Shown in pieces: positions 50,215-61,072 of a DNA stretch of 64,000 nt. The translations under genes were made by a program, and so were the position numbers. Position 1 is the stretch's first letter. Every line of letters starts with the position of its first letter. Under the pieces are notes generated by a model. That model was given only the letters and a program-made list of their open reading frames with translations. It was not told the origin of the DNA and did no database searches. This stretch comes from Cenococcum geophilum 1.58 (lineage: Eukaryota > Ascomycota > Dothideomycetes > Gloniales > Gloniaceae). Where the stretch lies: positions 620,001 to 684,000 of the forward strand of contig KV748210.1 of NCBI GenBank assembly GCA_001692895.1. The letters are read 5' to 3'.

Positions 50215-50680
50215 GTTAACGTGTTTGACCCCCTAGTGGCCTATACCCCCTAGTGGCCCACCCTACTAAAACGCGCGACGCGTTACAAGACCTCTACTAT
50301 AATGACAACACTATAATAAGAAGCTATATATCGACAGGGCAGAGTTAATCTAGCTATCTAAGCCTACAAGTAGGGCCAGTTTAAAAGCCTTTAAAGTGCT
50401 ATATTAATATACAATACACCCCAAATAACAGCTAGGCGCTGCATCGCCAATATAGCAGAGGCAGCGGCCGAGCGACCATAACGGGCACCACGTAAGTGTA
50501 GTATATGCCATTTAACAGAACACACGGCAAGAATATGCGCAAGACGTCAATTAAGCACGTAGTAAATAGCTGTATTAAATACAATTATTCGTAGTTAACT
50601 AACTGCCTTATACGCGCCGCGCGTTTTAGTAGAGTAGGCTACTAGGGGGTATAGGCTACTAGGGGGTTAAACATATTAAC
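50215..50680. mobile_element. MITE with 69-bp TIRs
   Basis: Inverted repeats at 50215-50283 and 50612-50680 both start GTTAA and contain the direct doublet CCCCCTAGTGGCC twice. Mismatches are almost all transitions. The 330-bp core has no coding capacity. It ends in the TTAAC shared with the next MITE. Confidence 0.88.
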
Positions 50681-50887
50681 GTGTTCTACTACTTATCTGG
50701 CTACCCTAGTTATCTAGCCACCCTACTAGTACCAAGACGCGTCTTTATATAGTTATTCCACTATACGCTAATAAGTAGTCTACCCTTTTTCTGGGGTGAT
50801 TTGGAGTTCTAAATTGATAGCATTATTGTTTTAGTATAAGGACGTCTTAGTGCTAGTAGGGTGGCCGGATAAAGTAGAGCACGTTAA
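50676..50887. mobile_element. Second MITE abutting the first
   Basis: The left end TTAACGTGTTCTACTACTTATCTGG and right end pair as inverted repeats over about 45 bases (right arm about 50840-50887), including CCACCCTACTAG. The left arm carries an extra 18-bp internal duplication. Both MITEs share the TTAACGTG start and a CCACCCTACTA motif, so they are related. Confidence 0.78.
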
Positions 50888-51153
50888 CTATTTTTCCGCC
50901 AAAGCTGCTAAACTAATAGCTCTTGCAAACTGATGGCTTATGCAACTAGGGCTCTCGTAAGCTTAGATTCACCCCCTTAATTACCAATCCCATTTACTAC
51001 GCAGACTATTAACTGCCCTATAATATAGAGCACTAACGTCAATTTAGGAATATCTTATAAGGAAGCGGATTATAACAATTAAACAAGAGGTCTAATACTA
51101 CTACAATCTGGTGCCACGTGTATACTCTAGCAATTTAGACTAAGCGATCTTTA

Positions 51154-52617
51154 CGTAGCCGAAATAAGTGTCGGTTTGGGGCACGTGCGCACCTACCAAA
51201 ATCATGCTTTACGATCATCGTTTACAACACCATAATATAGCCAAATTAATTTAATATTAAGTTATCTGCCCGTTAGCCCTAATGCACTTATGCAGGCGCT
51301 TCGTATACCAGCTGTATATCTCTACAATCTTCTTCTAATCCACTTAATTCTCCCAAATATCTATAAAACGCTTTAATGCTGTATCCTCCTCTTCTACGCG
51401 CTTTAAATGGAACTTCTTCTTAATAGGATAGGCTAAGGACTCCATAATTAATAGATCTGGTAATAAACCAGGCAATATTAGAAGCTTTAAGTCCCATTCC
51501 TTTGCCTAGGCTAAAGACTCCCTTAATTTATGCGCTGAATCTGCATCCTAATATAAAGTAATTCCCTTAATATTAAACTTTAAAAGAAGCCATGGCAACA
51601 CCTGCTTAGTGTAGGCTTTTAAGCTTATTTTGCCTACCTAGTTATCTACTTTATATAAGAAGAACTTTTTCTAGGTCCTGCTAATAACAATAAAGACATT
51701 AAACAGTTTAAGATGCTTCTTCTCTTAGGCCTTCTCCTTTTTATCCTTTTTAGTAACTCCCTTCTTCTTATAAATATTCTGTGGCAAATAGTGGTAAAGA
51801 TTACTACTCCTTCTTTTAATTTTATGGGTTTCTTCTGCACCTAAACTAAAGTAATATTTATTATAAAAAGTAATATTATTCCAGTCCTTGGGATAGGGTC
51901 TTTCTTTTAGCTATAAATAGCACTAATTCTTCCTTTTATCTACCTGCTCTGGGTTAAGCCACTTCTCTTCCTCTATCTTTGCATTAATATATCCTTTATC
52001 CTCTTTTATAGCTCTTTAAATTAGCTTATTTTTAAGAGGTTAGCAACCTATTCTTTAAGTTAGAACCATTAAAAGATCTTTATAATTTAGGGCCTCTTAA
52101 ATAATAGTCTGCTATAGGGCTAATTTTAAGTCTTAATTAAGATTAGGGTCGTCTAAATATACGGCAATAGCGTAGGTGTCTTCCTTTATAAGGGCTCGAT
52201 TTCTCCCTCTTATTTTTAACCTAGAATTGTGTATAGTTCTGTATTACTTTAAGGCTATAATATATTACTAAGAGCGCTTAGTAATTCTAGTAGCCTACTA
52301 TATAATAGCTAGAGGAATAGCCTTACCCAGTAATTGGCTAAAGATTTTGGCGTAGAGAACTCCTATACATAAAGGAGTCTTTAGATGCTTATTTTCCCCA
52401 GCGTTGTAGTATAATTCTAGGGGTGGGGTAAAGTGTTTAGCCCGTATCTTTTGGGATGCAGGCTCCTTAGTGACTTGGGTTATAATTAGTAATTGCACCA
52501 AACGAATTTAGGTGCGAAATGGTGGTGTCGTGAGGTTTGTTATGATTGAGGCATGCTTAGGGGCTTTGTTTGGGTGGGGCGTGTACGTGCCCCAAACCGA
52601 CACTTATTTCGGCTACG
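51154..52617 (-). mobile_element. Tc1/mariner element, 1.46 kb, TA target
   Basis: Perfect 33-bp inverted repeats (51154-51186 and 52585-52617, starting CGTAGCCGAAATAAGTGTCG) are flanked by TA at 51152-51153 and 52618-52619. A transposase relic fills the minus strand. The TIRs are identical despite RIP inside, which suggests a fairly young copy. Confidence 0.93.
51260..52501 (-). pseudogene. Tc1/mariner transposase relic
   Basis: It starts MVQLLIITQVTKEPAS at 52501 and keeps a 67-codon open N-terminal part. The DDE part is readable further on: a YFSLGAEETHKIKRR stretch near 51850, then QDADSAHKLRES near 51540, which matches the family's 'QD(G/N)AxxH' second-Asp motif, then LLPDLLIMESLAYPIKKKFH near 51440, matching 'SPDLNPIENLW..LK'. 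Length of about 410 codons suits the family. Several Gln and Trp codons are stops. It would catalyse cut-and-paste at TA sites. Confidence 0.88.
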
Positions 52618-52619
52618 TA

Positions 52620-53407
52620 GAGGCGATAAAAGTCTCTTAGGAATACCTAAAAATTTATAAAAAAACAAACAAATCTTATAGGGTAAAAACTTGCCCTAAG
52701 AGGGCTAAGAATACTATAGGAGGCTGTATAGAGTAAGCGGGATAGGAGTAAAAAATAACTTATTATCTGTTTTCCTCCTTTATCCTATATACTATTAAGA
52801 TTATCTAAAATAAAAATGTACGCAGAACGGTATATAGTGATAGTCACTCTTAGGTCTATTTTTTAACCCGCTAAGGTGCAATGCTAAGCTGCACTATACG
52901 CCAATATAAGAATAAGATTAGGCTGTTCTGTTTATAGGATTCCGTTCTACACGATAGGGCCCTATTAAGAGGAATACTGGATAAAGCTTAACTTTAAGGA
53001 CTTATAAATATATATACACAGAAATTACAGATTTAAATAACCTACGTCGCTATAGTTCTTATTATAGTGGCCAAGAATTAGGTCAAACGAGAGCCTTTAA
53101 TTGGCTAATCCTTATCAATAACTAAGAGCTAGAATTAGCGGGTTAAGGGATAATAAACTTCAGTTTGAAATACTTTTGCGAAAAGCGCCCTTTTAAAAGC
53201 GGCTGTTAAGCGCGGAGCACCTGCGATAAGCCTAATAAGAAAAGAACAAACTAAAGCCAATTAACTAGTAGCGCGGAGACCCCTAGTTATGCACTAGAGA
53301 ACCGGGGTTATTATATACAAAAAACTAATAAAGCATTCATTTCGCCCGGTTTACCCCTCTTACTTTATCTTTTATCAATTTTATAAGACATTCCTTGCTG
53401 AGTAAAG
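52620..53407. other. Upstream region of the kinase gene
   Basis: No gene recognised. Sequence near 53330-53400 is pyrimidine-rich before the ATG at 53408, as in many fungal promoters. This is a weak assignment. Confidence 0.35.
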
Positions 53408-56400
53408 ATGCAATCTATCGATTATATAAAAATATTCTATATTATCGAAGCACTGGGCAAGTCTAAGGACGCTTTTAAGCTTAACTATAACTCTAAGTAT
53501 CTTGTTAAATCTAGTAAGCTGCCTAGAAAAAGGTTAAGAACTACCCGGTAGACGACCCTATTATTTTAATATAGACGTAAATATATACTCGCCTTAACTT
53601 TAGACGCAGATTTCGACTACAGGCGTAGTGTTATCTAGGGTTCGGACAAAGAAAAGTCCGATATTTAGATCAATATCGACAATAAAAGAGGAATTAGCGC
53701 CGTGTACTTTTGACTTTATTAGAATTGGTAGGCACCTTTACCAAATTGCCTGTTAATATTTAATTGCTTAAGTAATGGTACCGTGGTTAATAACCATTTT
53801 CTTAACTGCGAAGAAAACCCCAGCTAGATGCTCGCTGTGTCTAGCCCAATAATTGTCGAGGCAGGTTATATCTAGCTTAAATTTAAAATTCCATCCTAGC
53901 GCCTAGCTGAGCAACAAACCGCATTCCTTAATTAATGGCAGAAATTTGTTAAATAAATATATAAATCCCCACTAACGCTTGACTATTTCACGCTAAAAGG
54001 CAGATTTCAGCCTATGCCGCCTTTTAGTAGTAATAAGAGAAACTTTAGTTAGATTGTAACAAAAGATCCAAATTATAATCTTAGATCGGTAGTAGAAGAT
54101 ACTAAAGAGGAAACGGAACCAGAATATAAACTGCCTGTAAGTTAGGCCATTAAAGGATATAGAAAGCCCGTGTTTGGAGTAATTTAATAGCATACCTATA
54201 CGGTCTGGAAAGCCGCTAATTTTAGTAAACCCATAGGGTACTAAACTAATATTAATTAAACCCGCACTAAATTAATAATATAAATAATAACGCAAGTGCC
54301 GTGTAGACCTGGTAAGGAATTCAGATATTAAAAGTTCCCAATACTAACGATAAAGAGGTTAATACGCACATTAATAACTAGCCCCGACATTATACGGTCC
54401 TTAAGCGTATTAGAAAAGGCGTGTTTGCTAAAGTTTATATTATTACTAACATTGCAAGCGAAGTAAGATATGCGATTAAGAAAGTAGATAAAAGCAAGCC
54501 TAAGATACCGTAGAGGAAATTATATTAAGAAGTTGAGATATTAAAGATACTCTAACATCCTTATCTTGTTAAGTACTTCGATTCCCAAGATGGTCCCGGC
54601 TATTTCAAAATCTTTATAGAATTTATTCCTTTTAGTGATCTTAAACAGTATACTAAGAATCGCGGCGGAATGCTTGCTAAAGAGGTTGCGAAGTTAGTGG
54701 TAAGCCAGATATTTAGTGCAGTTACCTTTATGCATAGGCACCATTGTATATACCGAGACTTAAAGCCTAAAAACATTCTAGTATATGCTAAGGATCCGCT
54801 CTATATAAAGGTGTCTGATCTTAGACTCTTAAAAATGCTAAATTAGCAAACCTCTGTATATGTACTCTCCTTATATATATTAAAAGGTTCTATAAGGCTG
54901 AAATACTTCTAGTAACTTAACCTTCTACAGAACGCTAACTTACTATATACCGGAGGTTTTCCCTTAGACCAAAGGATTAGCGGGGTCAAAGCTAGTTAAC
55001 TATTAAAAATACGGCCATCCTATTAATATCTAGTCTTTGGGTGTAAGTTTATGGAAAGTCATAGCTAGCAAACTACCTTTTTAACTCAAGTCCTGTTCAG
55101 CTAAAGCCGCGTTTTAGATACTGCTCTTGCCTTTAGGAGCGGCACCCTTAGGATCGTTAGGTATTTTTTAGGATGCTATTAAGCTCTTAATAGGAATGCT
55201 TTAAGTTGATCCCTTACGTCGTCTGACTATAGAAGAGTGTTGGAGGAATAAATGGCTGTCTGAGGATTGTTCTATATATAGCGCATCTATACCTCCAAAA
55301 TCCCCAATAGCTGATCTGAAGCGCCAGTAGGTTAAAAGACCTAACCTTAAGCGCACTTCTAATCCGCAAACCGCCCGATAACCGTATAGCGACTAGGCCG
55401 TTATAGAGGATTTATTAGAATATGCTTGGATAACTTTAGAAGGAAAAGTTATATCTATATTTAAGCCGAACTGCTAGCTTAATATAACCCAGATTATCGC
55501 GCTAGCTAGCAAGAATAGCGCTTAACGTAAATACATCCTAGAGATTATAAAGAAGAACATAGAAGTTTAGATAGACGGAGTTAATTCGTGGGTACCTTTC
55601 TAAGACGGCTGGCTTCTTTATAAATACTTATAATTGACTAATAAACTTAAAGGCCTTTAGGAGTATAGGCGAAAGAAAGGGTTTAATCTTAGCAGTTATT
55701 AGACTAATTACTTTAATCCCAGCTATCTCATCATCAAGGATGGTGTGGTTTCTGTAACTATTTATAGTGCGGACTTCTAGGTTAATGCGACTGATGTTTT
55801 TAAAACGGCTTATAAATATTGTTTTAAGCTATAACTATTCCAAAAGAGCATTTTTGGTAAATATAACACCGTTATAGGTGGCGTGTTTTAGGGAATATAT
55901 ATAAGTGTTTAGACCGGACGCCAAATTCTTAATAAGCACGGTTTATATTGAATTAGAGGTCTTTTTAAAGAGTACTTAAGATAGCATAAATGGCAGCGAG
56001 AGAACTAGCCCTAGTTAGTTGTCGCCACTAAAGTATTAAATCTAGATAACGTTATTTCCTTAAATTTAGGGCATTTTTAGCCCAAGGAACCGAAGTGCAA
56101 AACTATCTTTAATGCTGATCTAGACGATCTGCAGCCATTGTATTTAGCGAAGGGAGAACTATTAGGGGGTACCTTAGTAGCTTAAGTCTTATATTAAACT
56201 AACGTAGAATTAGATCTATGCGTTAAAGTTACGGCTATATCTACTTATATCTCTTATATATCCGAGCATATAGATAAGTCATTCCTCCCCTAGCTCTAAG
56301 GTTCGTTCTTATAAGAAGTTAAAACAAATATTTAGCCGCCAGTAACTAAGTACCCGGTAAACAGATTAAATAGTCTAGTAGAATACTATATCCTAGATAC

Positions 56401-56457
56401 TAATAGCCCGTGCTTAAGCCAAATAAAATCACTAGATATATAGAAGTATTAAAGGGA
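53408..56457 (+). pseudogene. FHA - protein kinase - double KilA-N/APSES-like fusion gene, RIP-damaged
   Basis: The frame opens MQSIDYIKIFYII at 53408. An FHA-like domain follows at about 53590-53890: SDI-x-INIDNKRGISAVYF and SNGTVVNN match the phosphothreonine-binding loops, with the conserved His now Tyr. A Ser/Thr kinase domain is at about 54390-55250, in another frame, so an intron or frameshift lies between. It has glycine loop RKGVFAKVY, Lys in AIKK (about 54472-54483), Y-RDLKPKN at 54751-54774 (expected H-RDLKPKN) and SDLR at the DFG position (54814-54825). Two KilA-N/APSES-like segments then follow, at about 55470-55650 (NITQIIALASKN ... SWVPF-DGWLL) and 55774-55985 (VNATDVFKTAYKY ... 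GKYNTVIGG ... ISVQTGRQILNKHGLY). FHA plus kinase recalls Rad53/Chk2 checkpoint kinases; APSES/KilA-N binds DNA. It is inactive now. Confidence 0.83.
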
Positions 56458-56487
56458 GTTTTTAGTTTTTTTTTTCGGGATTGCAAA

Positions 56488-56633
56488 TAACGTGATTAAT
56501 GGGGTTTTGGCCGCTCCCTGGGTTATAACCGAAAATCAAAATTAGCCAAAACGCTGATTTGGTGGTAAATAACTAATAAAAGTTCAAATCGGTTATAACT
56601 TAGAGAGCGGCCAAAACCCCATTAACCACGTTA
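56488..56633. mobile_element. 146-bp MITE, nearly perfect hairpin
   Basis: Inverted repeats of about 45 bases (TAACGTG, then TTAATGGGGTTTTGGCCGCTC) flank a short loop. The ends include TA, fitting Tc1/mariner-type targets. It sits 30 bases after the kinase gene and shares the TAACGTG start with the MITEs near 50.2-50.9 kb. Confidence 0.9.
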
Positions 56634-56850
56634 ATGTATTATTGTTTATAGCTATAATTTACATTCAAAATTTATCTATACGTTAAATACCAAATTATAG
56701 ACCTTAACTCCTTTTAGGTAGAAAAGGATCCGCTTTTATTTTGTTAAAGAATATAAGGCGGACGCGCTTAGGTCTTAGCTGTTACCTATTCTCTATTACC
56801 GTCAGCTATGGTATATATAGAATTAGTGTGACCAAGACGCCTTTTGCATA

Positions 56851-59347
56851 ATGTGGGTCACTAGGTTATAACGGTCCACCTAATTATAACGGAAATCTAA
56901 CCGCATTGAGTTATGACGGAATACTAAAATACTGCCAAATGCTGATTTGCAGGCAAATCGCTAGTAAAAACCATCGCAAAGTATTATTTTATTATTAAAC
57001 CTGAATAAAGCCTTAAATATATATAGGAGAGAGTCTATATCGACTTTTTACAGTATATTAGGCAGCTGATTGCTTAGAAGGCCTATATAACCGCGAGTTA
57101 GCGGATTAAAGTCCTTATCTAAGGCCTCTTCGTCGCTTAAGGCGCTGTCTTCCTTATCATCTTCCTTATTAGGCAGCTCGTCTGGTTAAGTAGCTGCCTT
57201 CTTAATCCTCTTTAAGGCTGCAATAAGTTCCTTATAGTGTACTAAAGTAGTAGAGGCAGCATTAAGTAATACCTTAGCTTGTTCTTAAAGCTGTTCAGTA
57301 GTAGCTTACGTAGATATTATATCTTTAGCTGCCTAAATTACTGCTTATAGAGCGTCCTCAGTGAGCTTCTTTTTATATATACTGGATGTAGTCTAAGAGG
57401 CCTTTTATGCCTTCTTTACTACTTTTCTAGCCTTACTAGCCTCCCTCTAGTGTTAATTAGTAACCTTCTTAAGCTTTATAACAGTAATGTAAGCCTTCTT
57501 CTTAACTCTAACTTGCTCCTTGGTAGTTATAGCAGCAGCTTAGCAGTCTCTTTTAGCTTACTCTCGCGCAACCTTGGCGTTTTTTTTAAGCTCCTTAGTA
57601 GCCTCTTTAGCAGTAACAACTGCCCTTATTGTCTTAGTAGTAAGCACTAATTCGCAAGAGAGTATAGTACGCTTCCTCTACTTCCTCTTATTCCTCTCCG
57701 CAGTATAGTTATAAAGGTTAGTAGCTTTAACCTCTATTAACTCTATACCCTCCTTTAATAATTATAGCCGCCTTATTAGCTTCTTAACGACGATCTTAGC
57801 CGCCTTAGGCGTAGTTTCGGAGTAAAGAATTGTGTGGGCGTATTAAGCTTGATTAGTATAAGTTTAGGGCGTACGAGGATATAGAGGGGAGGATAGAAGC
57901 GTTACTGGTATATTTAGAGGTGGTGTAGATAGTTAATTAGATAAAGGCTGCCTAGTGTAGCGCCTTAGCGCTTATTTAGGGTTAAGAGGTAGGAGACCTA
58001 CAGCTTTAAAAGCGCTGTTAATCAACTCGGTAGTATAGACTTAAGGCCAAATCTTATCAATAATCTTTAGAAGGTACTCCTTATTAATACCGGTAATTCC
58101 ATTTAATATATATTTATCAACTTTTGCCGAATATAGACGCTTAAGGACTGAAAATATAACCAAATCGAGAGGCTGGAGGAGGTGGGTAGAGTGCGGTGGT
58201 AAGCAAATTGGAATAATCTTATGCAACTAGCAGAACTTAACAAACTTAAGATTGACATGGCTACTATGGCCGTCTATAATAAGAAGTCGATAGCTATAGT
58301 ATTAAGAGTCTTCCTAATTATTTCGACTCGCCTGCTATACCTCTAGTCGCCAAGTGTGTTGCTTAAAGTGTCGCAGCTAGGCTATACCGAGTTGCCGATT
58401 TAACTAGCCATTTTCGCTTATTCTGATCGCATAGTCGCCTACAGCTTCTACAGCTTCCTGCCATAGACTTTCTGTATATTAGTGTCCCTTAAAAATGAAG
58501 AATAGTGGTATAATTTGGCCATATATACCAATCGAGTCGATCTATAACACCTACTCTCTAGAGCCGTCAACCGTCTTAAAATTGGTAATATTGCCTCATA
58601 GTACGACTACTTTTAGCACTATAAGCAAAGCCTATAGCATAGCCAGTCTCATCCATATTCCAAATATCTAATTCGGCGACGTTATACTAAGTCTTAGCGT
58701 CGGTATAGTTGTTAAAGAACTGCTGCACATGGCTAGGATTGTTGGTAGTAAGGGCTCGTTCCATATCAAGCGAGCGTATATAGTAAGTACGTAGTTCTTC
58801 CTGCCGTTTTAGAAACTTATATACCCAATTTTCGCCTAGAGGATTGAGTAAAAGGTAGCGTAGAAGGTGGGTATATTCGCGCTGCAGTATAAGGCTAGAA
58901 AAGGCTTAAATAACGCGATATTAATATGGAAACCCAGCTTTAGCAAGATATATATAATGTTAAACTATCGCATCCTCACTAGCGGGAGATATACGATATT
59001 GGTTGGTGTGGGCGACTTTATGAGACCTTTGCTTTCCATTAAGGCGACGGCGAAATGTATTCGGATTAATTTCGTATACAGCTGCACAGGCTTCTTTACT
59101 TTTATTAGCCCAAATTCCAGGCCTTAGTAGCTAGCTGTATTTTCTCTTCTGTATTAGGAGCTTGAGGCCAACGAGATATAGTTAATAGGGTCGATAATAA
59201 GGTTAATAGATAAGGAGGTTTAAAAAGTTTATAAGGCTACTAATATTTTCGGCAGAATACCGAAATAGGAAACCGCTTTTCCTAATTAGACAGGCGGTCA
59301 GATTTCCGTCATAACTAGGTAGACCGTCATAACCCAGTGACCAACGT
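56851..59347 (-). mobile_element. Fot1/pogo element, 2.5 kb, TA target
   Basis: Inverted repeats of about 54 bases at 56851-56904 and 59294-59347 (ACGTTGGTCACTGGGTTATG on the better-preserved right arm) contain an internal GTTATGACGG doublet. TA flanks at 56849-56850 and 59348-59349. The interior codes on the minus strand for a pogo-type transposase. Confidence 0.93.
57050..59180 (-). pseudogene. Fot1/pogo transposase relic (DDE_1)
   Basis: The minus strand gives, in order, WVYKFLKRQEELRTYYIRSL near 58790 (the family's CENP-B-type DNA-binding region), DIWNMDETGYAIGFA near 58640 (first catalytic Asp), LIIDGHSSHVN near 58260 (second Asp), then LPPHSTHLLQPLDLVIFSVLKR near 58160 (third Asp) in an open stretch 58041-58226. 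The C-terminal part, about 57050-57800, is a Lys/Glu/Ala-rich coiled coil. The chemistry is cut-and-paste at TA. Many Gln codons are stops. The plus-strand open frame at 58867-59127 is a shadow of it. Confidence 0.94.
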
Positions 59348-59349
59348 TA

Positions 59350-60070
59350 GCGTTATATTCGCGTTTTGGCGGCCGCAAGGGAGGCGTAGTTAAGGGGGAG
59401 AAGGGGAGAAGGGGCAACTAAAAAGGTCCTTACGTGTAGCCACAGCCGTTCGCTATAGGTACTAGGCTATATACAGCTAGTGGCAATTAGGCGAGATTGG
59501 ATGCGCATAGCGAATTTGAAATCTCGCAGCGCTCGCTAAAAGGGAGTGAAGCTAGTCGCTGCGATTTTGGGTGGAAAAGGCGCAGAAATATTCGTCAGGC
59601 GATTGCCCCTTAGCTTATAATAAACTTTAACTAGTCAATCTTAAACAAAGGATCGACCTCTATGGCGCTTAATTTTTGCCATATAACCGGGAACTATTGG
59701 ATGAGAGTGTATAGGCTAGTGGTTGATGCGCAGGGGGAAATTAAAGGTTGATTGGCTGTGAAGAGATAGGAAATATCTGCTATAAGTTCAACTTAACTAG
59801 CGTCCGATGCTTAGTTTCACCAAAAAAGCAGGTCGTTTTAGTATTTATATAAGCCGCTTAGGGGATACGGCAATATCTATAAAATCTATCACGTTTAATT
59901 AAGGGTCCGAAGATTACCCATAAGCTAAATAGAACGGCGCGAATCTAATACTTAATCGGAATTTTACGTTTAAAAGCAGCTTTCTACCTTTTAGACTTTA
60001 GTTTCTACGCGATCTAAGCCTTCGCTCTCTTTAGTGCTCTTATATAAAGGATTTTTGAACTTCAACTTAC
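59350..60070. other. Intergenic region, nothing recognised
   Basis: Contains a GC-richer patch near 59355-59620. No coding domain recognised. Confidence 0.4.
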
Positions 60071-60087
60071 TAGCAGTAGCCGACTCT

Positions 60088-60190
60088 TTACTAGTTGCCG
60101 CAAGCGCAAATAGAAGTGTAATAAAAACAGACTATGCCAATTTTATAAAGACAACAAGTATAAATACGCAGGACGTTCCTCCGCCTAAAT
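60088..60190 (+). pseudogene. Zn2Cys6 DNA-binding domain fragment
   Basis: The frame reads TSCRKRK, a stop, KCNKNRLCQFYKDNKYKY. The spacing C-x6-C-x5-C-x2-(Y)-x6-(Y) matches a fungal binuclear zinc cluster once two Tyr codons are read as RIP-changed Cys; the first Cys is Phe. The basic RKRK run is typical. No middle or effector domain was found, so it is a fragment of a transcription factor gene. Confidence 0.65.
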
Positions 60191-60353
60191 AAGAGATATA
60201 GTTATTATACATTACACAGGCGCTAATAATGTATAAACAAGACCAAACAATAATGTAAGTATTAGACGGCCTTAGGAGTATAGCTAATAAAGTTAACAGT
60301 CTTATCTTTTATATTAAAAATCGAAAGAAGGCTTCTAAAATATAAACCGTCTA

Positions 60354-61072
60354 TTACATACTGACTACCTTTATCTTCTTTTCCTTTGCCTCTAGAACTA
60401 AACGTACCCTTTCCTCTACTTCTTGAAGAGCTTATAGTGGCTCCTTCTTATACTTTAGCTGGAAGCCCTAGATCTCAGCCGGCAAGAGTTTGCCTTTGGG
60501 AATATAATTAGCGAAAGTCTTAGCTAGTGCCCTCAGCTTCTTAAGATCTATAGTGCCGGCCATGGCCGGGTCGCTAGAGAGATAGTTATAAGCCAATTAG
60601 TCCCCTCCGCTAACTCCGTTAACCCCGTTAATATCATTAATATTATTAATATTATTAATCCCATTAACCGCGTTTACCATCTTCGCTAACCCGTTAAGGC
60701 TACTATTTAAAGTAGACTTAAGCACGCTATTTATTAAACCGGACCTGCTTATATATAGATAAAGATGTCTCAAATCAGGTTACGTATCGCGAGCGTAAAC
60801 TCAACCTATATATCGACTCTGCTAGGGCAGATAAGGGCTTCGTCTAAATTCTCTAAATGGTTCGTTGTTATAATAAGGACTCTACCCTTATAAGTAGCGA
60901 CGCCGTTAATGGCGTTAAATAGACCACAAAGCAAAACACCCTGTTTTACATCGTCGTTTTACTTATCTTTACAGTTCGCGGACTTAATCGCTTTAGCTCC
61001 TAGCTTAGGTACCCCTAGAGTAACCGCACTAATAACACCGCCGGTACTCTCACTATTAATACAAAAGCGGTG
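60354..61072 (-). pseudogene. BCS1-like AAA ATPase, C-terminal half
   Basis: Minus-strand sequence at about 60840-60945 reads GLFNAINGVATYKGRVLIIT, then TNHLENLDEAL, matching the 'SGLLNAIDG ... TTNH.E.LD.ALIRPGR.D' region of BCS1-type AAA ATPases. The tail near 60360-60560 (LAKTFANYIPKGKLLPAEI) matches the end of that family, with stop TAA at 60354-60356. An Asn/Ile-rich insertion lies near 60600-60670. BCS1-N, Walker A and Walker B are absent. A frame change near 60750 may be an intron or indel. Confidence 0.82.

Noticed and set aside
58867-59127. Plus-strand frame of 86 codons
   Set aside because: Antisense to the Fot1/pogo transposase, which has clear motifs on the minus strand.
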